A stretch of DNA of 49,428 nucleotides, from positions 1 through 49,428 of the IMG/VR virus record IMGVR_UViG_3300022871_000001; one strand, 5' to 3'. The notes beneath the pieces were generated by a model. The model was not told the DNA's origin and made no database searches. It saw only the letters and a program-made list of their open reading frames with translations. A program made the position numbers and the translations under genes. Source of the DNA: a virus. Below, piece by piece: positions 40,472-47,633 of this stretch (positions are counted from its first letter, which is position 1; each line of letters opens with the position of its first letter).

Positions 40472-40972
40472 ATGTTTAATAATAGAGAACGGAATATAAT
40501 TCTTACTGGCGATATAGAAGCAAACAATTCAATAGCTGTATGCGCCAATTTATTAGATTTAGATTCAGAAGAAGAAATTACATTATTTATAAATTCCGCA
40601 GGTGGAAGCATAAATGCCGGTTATGCTATTATAGACGTTATGCATGCATTAGATAGTCCTGTCAACATTGTTGCGATAGGGTATGTCGCAAGCATGGCAA
40701 CCTCGATAATGGCGCTGGGCGAAAAAGGCAGACGATATGCATATTCTCATACTGTTTTTTTGATCCACAATCCTAGGACAAAAACAGAAGGTAACTACGG
40801 CGAATTAAAAGTTGATTTAAACCATTTGCTTAAAACAGAAAAAAGTATGATAACTGATTTAGCAAAAGCTACAGGTCAAACAAAAGAACAAATAACTAAA
40901 GATTTTAAACTAGAAAGAACTTTTACGGCGAAAGAAGCTAAAAAATATGGATTAATAGATCACATAATTTAA
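40472..40972 (+). CDS. clpP: ClpP-like serine protease
   Basis: This 166-residue protein has the ClpP fold: FINSAGGSINAGYAI, GYVASMATSIMALG with the nucleophile S74, and FLIHNP with H99, separated by 25 residues as in ClpP. The third residue, expected 49 after the histidine, is E148 in place of aspartate. The oligomer-sensing Asp-Arg pair is also changed (KL). The protein is not fused to capsid genes and a separate U35 protease exists, so its target is probably host or early phage protein. AAAGGAGG precedes the start. Confidence 0.88.
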   Translation: MFNNRERNIILTGDIEANNSIAVCANLLDLDSEEEITLFINSAGGSINAGYAIIDVMHALDSPVNIVAIGYVASMATSIMALGEKGRRYAYSHTVFLIHNPRTKTEGNYGELKVDLNHLLKTEKSMITDLAKATGQTKEQITKDFKLERTFTAKEAKKYGLIDHII

Positions 40973-40979
40973 GGAAAAT

Positions 40980-41450
40980 ATGAAAACAGGTATAATATTT
41001 GATATTGATGAGGTTTGCTCAATAACATTCGAAAAAGAATTAATGAAAGAGCATGCGCAAGAAATTCTTGTTGATGATTATACCTGGTTTCTTCCTCTTA
41101 TTAAAACGTTCAAGGCTTCAAAAAGTAGTATAGCTTTAATTAATGCAATGTCTATACAACATAAAATTATTTTTGTAACATCTAGAAACGAAAGGACTCG
41201 ATCAAAAACAATAAATTGGATTAATAATAATTATATTTTTCCAGAAAATAATACATATTTATTATACTGCAGAGAGATGACAGATTTAAGGTCTGCTTAT
41301 CTTGTTAAAAAAGATTTATACTTAGATCATATTAAAGATAAATTTGATATAATCTTTGCGCTAGATGACTTAAAAAGAGTATGTAAAGTTTGGCAAGATT
41401 TAGATATAGATTCTTATCAAGTAAGACTTGCTTATAATAAGAAAGGATAA
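40980..41450 (+). CDS. HAD-type polynucleotide 3'-phosphatase-like protein
   Basis: This 156-residue protein has the HAD nucleophile motif FDIDEV, the segment HKIIFVTSRNERTRSKTINW and the acidic motif FALDDLKRVCKVW, in the order found in the phosphatase half of T4-type polynucleotide kinase. No kinase domain is present. It may clean 3' ends for ligation or repair. Confidence 0.75.
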   Translation: MKTGIIFDIDEVCSITFEKELMKEHAQEILVDDYTWFLPLIKTFKASKSSIALINAMSIQHKIIFVTSRNERTRSKTINWINNNYIFPENNTYLLYCREMTDLRSAYLVKKDLYLDHIKDKFDIIFALDDLKRVCKVWQDLDIDSYQVRLAYNKKG

Positions 41451-41473
41451 AATATGGAATAAAAAAATAGCCT

Positions 41474-41483
41474 CCCCCCCCCC
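41474..41483 (+). repeat. Homopolymer of ten C in an A+T-rich genome
   Basis: TCCCCCCCCCCG interrupts the 67-bp spacer between the phosphatase and PhoH genes. It lies in the untranslated leader of PhoH. Such tracts can vary in length by slippage. It may also be a sequencing or assembly weak point. Confidence 0.9.
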
Positions 41484-41517
41484 GCAAATTGAAATTATTA
41501 AAGTTAGGAAAAAAACA

Positions 41518-42834
41518 ATGCGTATACTAATATTAGACACTAATGTTATACTGCATGACTCAAATTGCATTGAACAACTTAGTAATGATAATGTAGTTAT
41601 ACCAATTACGGTGATAGAAGAACTTGACACGTTTAAAAAGGGTCACGATTCTATAAATTATAATGCGAGATCATTTCTCCGAAAATTAGATGCCTTAAAT
41701 TGTAAAGAACTATATATTGAAGGCGCTAAAATTGGCACTGGAACCGGAACTCTTAGAATAGATTCTGTAGATTCAATACACGAAAACATTAAAAAAAAGT
41801 TTTCTGCTGATAGTAATGATAATAAAATTATTAATGTTGCATATATAAATCATAAGTATTTTATAAACTCCGAAGTGATATTATTATCTAACGATGCAAA
41901 CATGAGGATTAAAGCAAGATCATTAGGATTAGTTGCAGAAGAATTTAGTACTGATAAAACAGCTAACGCAACAGGATTATATTCAGGAAGTAGAATAATA
42001 GATGATGTTTCTAAAACAATTCTAGATAAAATAACTATGGGAATGCAGGAAGTTGATGCTTCTGAATTAGAATTAAATGAAGAACTTACCCCTAATGAAT
42101 TTTTAATACTAAGGAATGAAAAAAAGTCAGTACTAGCTATCTTTGATGCCTCGATTAATAAAATAAAAAAATTAGAAGAAAATGGTATACAAGGGATTAA
42201 ACCCAGAAACGCAGACCAGGCATTTGCTATTCATGCAATGCTGGACCCTAAAATTAGCTTAGTAACATTATCAGGTAAGGCAGGAACAGGAAAGACTATA
42301 ATGGCACTTGCTGGCGCGCTTCAAGCAGGCAAAAGATATAATCAAATATTAATATCTCGTCCGGTTGTTCCTTTAAGTAACAAAGATATCGGGTTTTTAC
42401 CTGGTGACATTGATGCAAAGCTAGATCCATACATGCAACCTCTATATGATAATCTTGGAGTAATACAAAGTAATTGCTCAGGTGTAGATCCAAAAACGTT
42501 TAATATGCGATTTTTCATGGAAAATAAAAAAATGGAAGTCGCACCTTTGGCATATATCCGCGGTCGTAGCTTAGTCAAGTCGTTTTTTATCATTGATGAA
42601 GCACAGAACTTAACAGCACATGAAATTAAAACTATTATAACACGTGCTGGAGAAGGTACAAAAATTATATTAACAGGTGACTTATTTCAGATAGATCATC
42701 CAGATATTGACAGCCAGTCAAGCGGACTAAGCTATTTAATAGAAAAAATGCAGGGTCAAAAAATATATGCTCATATCAATTTAGACAAAGGAGAACGTTC
42801 AGAACTTGCCGAGATAGCAAGTAATATTTTATAA
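41518..42834 (+). CDS. phoH: PIN-PhoH protein (RNase-like domain plus ATPase)
   Basis: The ATG at 41518 after TTAGGAAAA is preferred to an upstream TTG at 41428, which would read through the C-tract. The protein has 438 residues: an N-terminal PIN domain (RILILDTNVILHD, IPITVIEELDTFK) and a PhoH ATPase with Walker A GKAGTGKT and Walker B FFIIDEAQN, then ILTGDLFQIDHP. PIN-PhoH fusions unwind and cut RNA. Phage copies are common; their role in infection is uncertain. Confidence 0.9.
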   Translation: MRILILDTNVILHDSNCIEQLSNDNVVIPITVIEELDTFKKGHDSINYNARSFLRKLDALNCKELYIEGAKIGTGTGTLRIDSVDSIHENIKKKFSADSNDNKIINVAYINHKYFINSEVILLSNDANMRIKARSLGLVAEEFSTDKTANATGLYSGSRIIDDVSKTILDKITMGMQEVDASELELNEELTPNEFLILRNEKKSVLAIFDASINKIKKLEENGIQGIKPRNADQAFAIHAMLDPKISLVTLSGKAGTGKTIMALAGALQAGKRYNQILISRPVVPLSNKDIGFLPGDIDAKLDPYMQPLYDNLGVIQSNCSGVDPKTFNMRFFMENKKMEVAPLAYIRGRSLVKSFFIIDEAQNLTAHEIKTIITRAGEGTKIILTGDLFQIDHPDIDSQSSGLSYLIEKMQGQKIYAHINLDKGERSELAEIASNIL

Positions 42835-42842
42835 CTAAACAT

Positions 42843-42869
42843 TTGCTGCCGGCATGAAGTCGGTAGCAA
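42843..42869 (+). other. Hairpin after phoH
   Basis: TTGCTGCCG at 42843-42851 pairs with CGGTAGCAA at 42861-42869 (nine pairs, one G-U). There is no U-tract, so it may stabilise or attenuate the message. Confidence 0.55.
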
Positions 42870-42891
42870 AATAACCGCAGAGGAGATTATT

Positions 42892-43050
42892 ATGTTGATT
42901 ATATTATTAGGTATAATGAATATAATGGCAATAATAACAATTATAAAAGTATTAATAGATATAGATGATAGATCTAATAACAATGAATCATTATTAAGAT
43001 TAGTTAATAGTAAATTAGATAGTTTAAAGAAAATTAAAAATAAAAAATAA
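42892..43050 (+). CDS. Small membrane protein
   Basis: This 52-residue frame has AGAGGAG upstream, one hydrophobic N-terminal segment (MLIILLGIMNIMAIITIIKV) and a charged helical end. It resembles in layout the duplicated membrane proteins at 33843 and 34882. Confidence 0.6.
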   Translation: MLIILLGIMNIMAIITIIKVLIDIDDRSNNNESLLRLVNSKLDSLKKIKNKK

Positions 43051-43051
43051 T

Positions 43052-43195
43052 ATGATTAAAGAAGAATTAATAAAGCAGGTTAATAATAAAGAAGAAAAGA
43101 TTAACAATCTTATTAAAGAATTGCAACTAAATTTCAAAAATGATGATAATATAGATATTATATATTTAATTAAAAAACTTAGGGCAATGATATAA
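43052..43195 (+). CDS. Small helical protein, unknown function
   Basis: This 47-residue frame (MIKEELIKQVNNKEEKINNL at its start) is a charged coiled coil. It lies one base after the previous stop and is probably translationally coupled. No family is recognised. Confidence 0.5.
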   Translation: MIKEELIKQVNNKEEKINNLIKELQLNFKNDDNIDIIYLIKKLRAMI

Positions 43196-43204
43196 AGGGG
43201 CTAC

Positions 43205-43648
43205 ATGAAAACGAACTGGACATTACTTGACTTTGAAACATTAGAAGAGGCTGTTAAAGTGCTTCAAAAAGGATGTGGTAATCATATTGCAGATAGCTGG
43301 AAAAATGAGCCTATAGAGGTTGATATAGAATCATTATTGAGACATATATTAGACTATGTAAAAGGCATTAAAGTTGACAGAGACAGCGGGTTCCATTCGT
43401 TGTCGCATGCTATGTGTAGATGCATGTTTATTATAAATAAAGATAAGAGAAAAGATAAACAATATGAAGTAGCGCAAAAAAAGATGGATATGGAACGAGC
43501 TGCAAAAGATAATGAACATTATAATATAGATTCAAATTTTAAATGCAATAAATGTAAAAGTATTTTTACACTAAAAAATGCCGCAGCTTTTTTGACAGAT
43601 AATCCTAAAATTATATTTTGTACAGATTGCTTAGAATCAACAAAATAA
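43205..43648 (+). CDS. dATP/dGTP diphosphohydrolase-like protein with zinc ribbon
   Basis: The N-terminal about 85 residues (LEEAVKVLQKGCGNHIADSW, then SLLRHILDYVKG and HSLSHAMCRCMFI) fit the dATP/dGTP diphosphohydrolase N-terminal domain found in phages. The C-terminal about 40 residues hold FKCNKCKSIF and FCTDCLES, a zinc ribbon. It may adjust the nucleotide pool. No purine-synthesis partner gene is seen in the window, so a link to modified DNA is unsupported. Confidence 0.65.
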   Translation: MKTNWTLLDFETLEEAVKVLQKGCGNHIADSWKNEPIEVDIESLLRHILDYVKGIKVDRDSGFHSLSHAMCRCMFIINKDKRKDKQYEVAQKKMDMERAAKDNEHYNIDSNFKCNKCKSIFTLKNAAAFLTDNPKIIFCTDCLESTK

Positions 43649-43660
43649 TAGACTAAATAC

Positions 43661-43688
43661 AAGGATCCCTAATCGGATCTTTTTTTTT
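43661..43688 (+). terminator. Intrinsic terminator
   Basis: AAGGATCC at 43661-43668 pairs with GGATCTTT after the loop CTAATC, and a run of T follows. It closes the early operon that ends with the diphosphohydrolase gene. Confidence 0.8.
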
Positions 43689-43721
43689 GTAAAAATAATA
43701 TAAATATTTATTTTTTATCTA

Positions 43722-43749
43722 TTGACAAATATGCTTATGTGCGTATAAT
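43722..43749 (+). promoter_or_regulatory. Promoter of the shared early family
   Basis: CTATTGACA, 16 bp and TATAAT start a new operon right after the terminator. Confidence 0.85.
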
Positions 43750-43772
43750 TAGAGTTAAAAGGAGATATTGAA

Positions 43773-43949
43773 ATGAATTTTGATAGAACAGTAGATGTTT
43801 ATGAGGAGTTAGAAGCTCTGAGAAGTGTACATGATGATAGTGATATTTTGAGTATGATGTTAGCAGTAATGGAAACTAATTATGCATTAAATGTCATTAA
43901 AAAAACAAACGTTATGCTGGGTGAGTATAATAGAAATGCAGGAGCATAA
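43773..43949 (+). CDS. Small helical protein, unknown function
   Basis: This 58-residue frame (MNFDRTVDVYEELEALRSVH at its start) has AAAGGAG upstream and directly follows its promoter. Helical and acidic. No family recognised. Confidence 0.6.
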   Translation: MNFDRTVDVYEELEALRSVHDDSDILSMMLAVMETNYALNVIKKTNVMLGEYNRNAGA

Positions 43950-43952
43950 AAA

Positions 43953-44156
43953 ATGATACTTAAAAAATTAGAAAAAATGATAAAATATAGGAGTACTCTA
44001 CTTGACATATCATTTTCATTTGATTATGAAGGAGATGATATGATGCTATATGAGAAATTTGTAATAGAAAATAAATGGGTAAAGGATAAAATAAAATTAC
44101 TAGATAATAAATTAGAGATAATTAAAAATATAATTAATTCAGTAGAAAGGAAATGA
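43953..44156 (+). CDS. Small charged protein, unknown function
   Basis: This 67-residue frame (MILKKLEKMIKYRSTLLDIS at its start) is mostly helical with a basic end. It follows the previous gene by three bases. No family is recognised. Confidence 0.55.
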   Translation: MILKKLEKMIKYRSTLLDISFSFDYEGDDMMLYEKFVIENKWVKDKIKLLDNKLEIIKNIINSVERK

Positions 44157-44158
44157 AA

Positions 44159-44323
44159 ATGGCTATTTACAAGGAGCTTACAGAAGCAGAAGTAAATGAA
44201 ATACTATTTAATAGTAGTAATCATAAAGCAGGAAAAGAATCAATTTGTTATTTTAGCGAAGAAAAGGCAGAGTATGTATTTTTAACAAGTGAAGAAATAA
44301 AAGAATGTCAAAATAATAAATAG
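44159..44323 (+). CDS. Small protein, unknown function
   Basis: This 54-residue frame (MAIYKELTEAEVNEILFNSS at its start) has AAAGGAAATG before the start and is co-transcribed with its neighbours. It shows a strand-helix mixture. No family is recognised. Confidence 0.55.
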   Translation: MAIYKELTEAEVNEILFNSSNHKAGKESICYFSEEKAEYVFLTSEEIKECQNNK

Positions 44324-44422
44324 GTGAATAAAATTCTAATCAAAGAAGATAAGCTAATATTTACTATAGCAAATATTATTATTAAATTTTTATATAATAT
44401 TAAACTCGTAGAAAAGGAGTAG
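44324..44422 (+). CDS. Possible 32-residue peptide with GTG start
   Basis: The frame MNKILIKEDKLIFTIANIII lacks a good ribosome binding site, starts with GTG and may be translated only by coupling. It is partly hydrophobic. Confidence 0.3.
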   Translation: MNKILIKEDKLIFTIANIIIKFLYNIKLVEKE

Positions 44423-44426
44423 AAAA

Positions 44427-44495
44427 ATGAAATACGAAATTATAGCATTAATAGTAATAGGAATATTTATAATAGCAACATTTATCATAATATAA
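44427..44495 (+). CDS. 22-residue membrane peptide
   Basis: The frame MKYEIIALIVIGIFIIATFI has a good AAAGGAG site and is almost wholly hydrophobic, like small phage membrane peptides that modulate host channels or enzymes. The role is unknown. Confidence 0.45.
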   Translation: MKYEIIALIVIGIFIIATFIII

Positions 44496-44516
44496 TAATA
44501 GAGAAACGATAACATA

Positions 44517-44705
44517 ATGAAAAATTTATTAACAGAAAAAGAAATCTATGATCTAATAAAAAATGGTGACAAGATATATAAAAAACAACAAGAAGAACGT
44601 GATAAGTTTTTAAATGATCCTAAAAATAAAAAAAAAATAGAGCAGATCAAAAAAACATTAAAAGACGCTGAAATAGAATATAAATTGCAGGTGGATACGA
44701 AATGA
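44517..44705 (+). CDS. Small charged helical protein
   Basis: This 62-residue protein (MKNLLTEKEIYDLIKNGDKI at its start) is a charged helix. Its last codons are part of the 250-bp duplicated cassette and overlap the start of the NrdD-tail gene (ATGA). Confidence 0.6.
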   Translation: MKNLLTEKEIYDLIKNGDKIYKKQQEERDKFLNDPKNKKKIEQIKKTLKDAEIEYKLQVDTK

Positions 44706-44866
44706 ATAATAAAAAATGCGGGTTAAAATGCGAAGTATACGCACGCGTAACTGGATATATAAGACCGGTTAACGTATGGAACAAGGGTAAAAAAGAAGAG
44801 TTTATTAATAGGAAGGAATATATTACAAATAATCAGAAAATAATCAAAAAGGCTATTGACAAATAG
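44702..44866 (+). CDS. Orphan NrdD C-terminal domain (glycyl-radical RNR tail), copy 1
   Basis: This 54-residue protein has CGLKCEVYARVTGYIRPVNV then WNKGKKEEFINRKEY, which matches the C-terminal zinc/radical-region segment of anaerobic ribonucleotide reductase (RVTGYxRPV, WNxGKxxEF). Only one cysteine pair is present and no catalytic domain. Small stand-alone copies occur in phages. It may act on the host enzyme or be unrelated in function. It is identical to the gene at 48243. Confidence 0.75.
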   Translation: MNNKKCGLKCEVYARVTGYIRPVNVWNKGKKEEFINRKEYITNNQKIIKKAIDK

Positions 44867-44883
44867 CATAATATGTGTATAAT
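44856..44883 (+). promoter_or_regulatory. Promoter of the shared early family
   Basis: CTATTGACA, 16 bp and TATAAT overlap the end of the NrdD-tail gene. It is part of the duplicated cassette. Confidence 0.85.
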
Positions 44884-44908
44884 TATAAGTAAAGAGGAGG
44901 GATTTATA

Positions 44909-45190
44909 ATGAGTGAAAAAACTAAAGAACTTATTAAATCAATAGACGCAGGGATAGAGCGATGTAAAATCGGAATAGAAGAAAACGAAAGTAGTATTGA
45001 GGAGATTAAGAGAATGTTAGCAAAAACAAAACAACTACTTGATAAATGCGAAGAAAATATGATAGATAATTATATGAGAAGAACTAATTGTTACATGTGC
45101 AAAATAGAACTATCATTAGCAGAAGCACAATATGTTAAAGGCGAATCTTATTGCAAAAGATGTACTGATTGCGTAACTAAAAAGGCATAG
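44909..45190 (+). CDS. Coiled-coil protein with C-terminal zinc site
   Basis: The ATG at 44909 with GAGGAGGG upstream is preferred to an earlier in-frame ATG at 44873. The 93 residues are a charged coiled coil (TKELIKSIDAGIERCKIGIE, then AKTKQLLDKCEEN) followed by CYMC and YCKRCTDC, a TraR/DksA-like or zinc-ribbon arrangement. A DksA-like role in transcription is possible but only inferred from the layout. Confidence 0.6.
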   Translation: MSEKTKELIKSIDAGIERCKIGIEENESSIEEIKRMLAKTKQLLDKCEENMIDNYMRRTNCYMCKIELSLAEAQYVKGESYCKRCTDCVTKKA

Positions 45191-45193
45191 AAT

Positions 45194-45370
45194 ATGATAG
45201 AATTTACACATGATGATAAAATATTTTGAATGGAGATATTATATTCTTATATGAAAAAACTAGGTCCTGACTATTACAAGAAACATAAAATATTTAATGT
45301 ACATAAAAAAATAAGAGATAGTATAAAAACTACTAACGAGAAATTTTATAAAAAAGGAGGAACTTTATAA
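45194..45370 (+). CDS. Small protein, possibly interrupted by TGA
   Basis: The frame opens at 45194 (MIEFTHDDKIF), meets TGA at 45227-45229 and goes on in the same frame from the ATG at 45230 with MEILYSYMKKLGPDYYKKHK to TAA at 45368-45370. The second start lacks a ribosome binding site. It is either one gene broken by a nonsense change or two tiny frames. Confidence 0.45.
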
Positions 45371-45540
45371 TGGCTGGCAAAGGAGATAAGCAAAGGCCAA
45401 CAGATTTTAAAAAGTATCGTAGTAATTATGATAAGATTTTTAAAAAAGATGTTGATATAGAAGAGGAATGGGATCAGAAAAAGGCTTCATACGATTTTGT
45501 AAAACAATTAGAAATATACACAAATATGTTAGGTATTTAA
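45370..45540 (+). CDS. Small charged protein, unknown function
   Basis: This 56-residue protein (MAGKGDKQRPTDFKKYRSNY at its start) has a strong AAAGGAGG site and overlaps the stop of its neighbour (TAATG). The GKGDKQRP opening is frequent in small phage proteins of unknown role. Confidence 0.65.
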   Translation: MAGKGDKQRPTDFKKYRSNYDKIFKKDVDIEEEWDQKKASYDFVKQLEIYTNMLGI

Positions 45541-45541
45541 A

Positions 45542-45823
45542 ATGAAAAAGAAAAAAATTATAAAATGGCGTAGACGTTCAAGAAAAGAGTATGAGGAGAT
45601 AGTGAGCAATCAATATCAATATATTAATATATTACATATTGCTTTAGAGAATATAATAGATGCATTAATCAATTTAGATACAAAATGTAAAAGCAACTTA
45701 TGTGATAAAGATAAATGTAAAGATGGACAAGGAACATGTTATGAAATAATGAAAAGTTCAGTTTTAGAAAAAGCACATAAACAATATGTTAAAGAACAAT
45801 TCAATAATCAGGAGGGAAAATGA
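45542..45823 (+). CDS. Small cysteine-containing protein
   Basis: This 93-residue protein starts with a very basic piece (MKKKKIIKWRRRSRKEYEEI), then a helical part and CKSNLCDKDKCKDGQGTC, four cysteines. It resembles in layout the minus-strand protein at 28977. No family is recognised. Confidence 0.6.
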   Translation: MKKKKIIKWRRRSRKEYEEIVSNQYQYINILHIALENIIDALINLDTKCKSNLCDKDKCKDGQGTCYEIMKSSVLEKAHKQYVKEQFNNQEGK

Positions 45824-46074
45824 TGGAATCTATTTTAATATTAATGTTATTAATGTTATTAATCGCATTCGGTGTGCTAGGACAATTGCTTGTTGAAAAC
45901 AATAAAGGTAATACTGCTAATAAACTAAAAATAGCATTAGAAAGGAATAAAGAACTTAAGGAAATATTAATTAATCAAGAACAAATGATATCAAGACTTG
46001 ATAAAACAATAGCTATACAACAAAATACGCTAAATGCTAAGCACAATATAATACAAAAATTAAATAATAGGTGA
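45820..46074 (+). CDS. Single-pass membrane coiled-coil protein
   Basis: This 84-residue protein has one N-terminal membrane segment (SILILMLLMLLIAFGVLGQL) and a helical coiled coil (LEAN-like ENNKGNTANKLKIALERNKE). It overlaps the previous gene by ATGA; two adjacent ATG codons are possible starts. Function unknown. Confidence 0.65.
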   Translation: MMESILILMLLMLLIAFGVLGQLLVENNKGNTANKLKIALERNKELKEILINQEQMISRLDKTIAIQQNTLNAKHNIIQKLNNR

Positions 46075-46080
46075 AACAAA

Positions 46081-46431
46081 ATGTTTAACTTTAAAAAACT
46101 TGAACGTTTAGAAAAGGAAAATGAACGTTTAGAAAAGGAAAATGAACGATTAATTAAAAATGCAATAAAAATATGCAAGCATGAAAAGTTTATTTATTAT
46201 AAAAAAAATATTCAGAATTATTATATGCGTTATGATACTCATTATTATAAAGACTGTCCTACATGCCCGTTTTACGAAGAGATAACACATAAAGAATATA
46301 ATAAAGGTAAAATAAACATGTATAAAGAATATAATAAAGGTAAAATAAACATATATAAAGAAGGAATAAAAAAATTAGAAGAAAAAATATCAATATGTCA
46401 ACAAGAAATAGAAAAGTATAATTGTAATTAA
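46081..46431 (+). CDS. Coiled-coil protein with CPTC site and internal repeats
   Basis: This 116-residue protein has a coiled-coil start with a repeated RLEKENERLEKENERL (21-bp DNA repeat), a CKHE then CPTCPFYEE segment that may bind zinc, and a second repeat KEYNKGKINMYKEYNKGKIN (30-33 bp DNA repeat). It is a paralogue of the protein at 46449. Confidence 0.6.
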   Translation: MFNFKKLERLEKENERLEKENERLIKNAIKICKHEKFIYYKKNIQNYYMRYDTHYYKDCPTCPFYEEITHKEYNKGKINMYKEYNKGKINIYKEGIKKLEEKISICQQEIEKYNCN

Positions 46432-46448
46432 AAATAGAAAGCATAAAA

Positions 46449-46691
46449 ATGTTTAATAAGGCAAAAAGAATAAAACAATTAGAAGGGAAGCTAGAAAAAT
46501 TAAAACTATCTATTACAAAACTATGTGATCATAAAGATTTTAAAGTTGTAGAGGAGGATGTTTTCTATCTAAAATGTAATACATGCCAGTATATTGTAAA
46601 AATAACAGAAAAGGAATATTATATTAAATTTGAACAATTATTACAAATAAAACTCAATAATTTTATTCAAAATAAGGGGAATAAAACATGA
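46449..46691 (+). CDS. Coiled-coil protein with CNTC site (paralogue)
   Basis: This 80-residue protein (MFNKAKRIKQLEGKLEKLKL at its start) shares with the 46081 product the MFN start, coiled coil, LCDHKDF/ICKHEKF and CNTC/CPTC motifs and ITEKEYY/ITHKEYN. The two genes are tandem paralogues. Confidence 0.6.
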   Translation: MFNKAKRIKQLEGKLEKLKLSITKLCDHKDFKVVEEDVFYLKCNTCQYIVKITEKEYYIKFEQLLQIKLNNFIQNKGNKT

Positions 46692-46870
46692 AGATAAAAG
46701 ATAATCAAATGCCTTTTAAATATCTTGATGCAATACAACTTCTAGAAAGAGCAGTAAGTATAATAGAAGATGATGGACAAAGCCGGTGCGAGATAGAAAA
46801 AAAAATAGAATGGCAGTTGGAGGCAGAGGAGGCAATCGAGGAATATAATAGAATGTATTATAATAAATAG
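46688..46870 (+). CDS. Small acidic protein, unknown function
   Basis: This 60-residue protein (MKIKDNQMPFKYLDAIQLLE at its start) overlaps its neighbour as ATGA. It is helical. No family is recognised. Confidence 0.6.
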   Translation: MKIKDNQMPFKYLDAIQLLERAVSIIEDDGQSRCEIEKKIEWQLEAEEAIEEYNRMYYNK

Positions 46871-46879
46871 AGGTAAAAA

Positions 46880-47101
46880 ATGAAAGTTTATAATTTAATT
46901 AAAGAACTATCAAAATACGCACAAAACTTAGAGGTGTCAATCTATGATTATAATGAAGATGAATATACAGACATAGAGATTAAAGCGCAAAAAGTAGATA
47001 TTGATAATGCTCCTATAGGGCTTTATAATTCTAGTGATCAATTAAATATTTGTTTATTGCATAAAGAACGCAAAGAAGATAGATACACTAATGAGGATTA
47101 A
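46880..47101 (+). CDS. Small phage protein of the LIKELSKY set
   Basis: This 73-residue protein starts MKVYNLIKELSKYAQNLEVS and resembles the proteins at 37558 and 47221. It is acidic with beta strands (QLNICLLHKE near the end). Its role is unknown. Confidence 0.6.
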   Translation: MKVYNLIKELSKYAQNLEVSIYDYNEDEYTDIEIKAQKVDIDNAPIGLYNSSDQLNICLLHKERKEDRYTNED

Positions 47102-47204
47102 AAAAAATCAAAAAAAGATTAAACAGCTTAAAAATAAAATAAAGAAATTGAAACGTGTAAATAATGCGTTATGCGAAATTATAGTGAATGAAGGATATAA
47201 ATAA
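47091..47204 (+). CDS. Small basic peptide
   Basis: This 37-residue frame (MRIKKNQKKIKQLKNKIKKL at its start) overlaps the end of the preceding gene. It is a strongly basic helix. Translation may be coupled. Confidence 0.4.
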   Translation: MRIKKNQKKIKQLKNKIKKLKRVNNALCEIIVNEGYK

Positions 47205-47220
47205 AATAAAGGTATAAATC

Positions 47221-47376
47221 ATGACAACTAAAGAATTTATAAAAGAACTAGGAAAAAATCCAGATTGGCCTTTATTTGTTCGATTTAAAGGTCAACTAGT
47301 TAGTGTTAAAAATATAGATATAAATATTTCAATTAATAAAGACAGAGAACCTATTTTAATTATACAACAACAATAA
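47221..47376 (+). CDS. Small phage protein of the LIKELSKY set
   Basis: This 51-residue protein starts MTTKEFIKELGKNPDWPLFV and repeats the layout of 37558 and 46880: a short helix, a strand with V or F, and a beta end (PILIIQQQ). Its role is unknown. Confidence 0.55.
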   Translation: MTTKEFIKELGKNPDWPLFVRFKGQLVSVKNIDINISINKDREPILIIQQQ

Positions 47377-47384
47377 GGCATATT

Positions 47385-47633
47385 ATGTATATAGAAATAT
47401 TAGGCTATACCGGCAGTGCTATAATAATTTATGCTATATGTAGTAATGATATGACTACGTATAGAATTCGCGATAGTGTAGGATGTATTATATTTGCTTT
47501 TTATGGTTTTCTACGAGGAACATATCCAGCAGTTTTAATATCTATAATGATACTAGTAATACATATTATATTCTTTTATAAACTGTATATTAAAAAAAGA
47601 AAAAAAAAGCATACTGAAGAAGATAAAGAATGA
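47385..47633 (+). CDS. Small multi-pass membrane protein (YgjV-like)
   Basis: This 82-residue protein has three membrane segments and the pattern GYTGSAIIIYAICSND, then RIRDSVGCIIFAFYGFLRGT and YPAVLISIMILVI, which is like the YgjV or semiSWEET-type small transporters (R-x-x-N/D-x-x-G, F-x-x-YG, G-x-x-P). A phage copy is unexpected. It may move a small molecule or only share the fold. Confidence 0.5.
   Translation: MYIEILGYTGSAIIIYAICSNDMTTYRIRDSVGCIIFAFYGFLRGTYPAVLISIMILVIHIIFFYKLYIKKRKKKHTEEDKE

Larger units (their letters stand above)
44638..44887 (+). repeat. Duplicated cassette with NrdD-tail gene, copy 1
   Basis: These 250 bp recur at 48179-48428 with about two differences. The unit covers the end of one small gene, the complete NrdD-tail gene and a promoter. 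Confidence 0.93.

Noticed and set aside
45194-45370. Recoding of TGA to tryptophan in this phage
   Set aside because: Many genes stop at TGA in ATGA overlaps (9601, 10380, 12340, 20663, 34882), and all large genes are intact with TGG for tryptophan.
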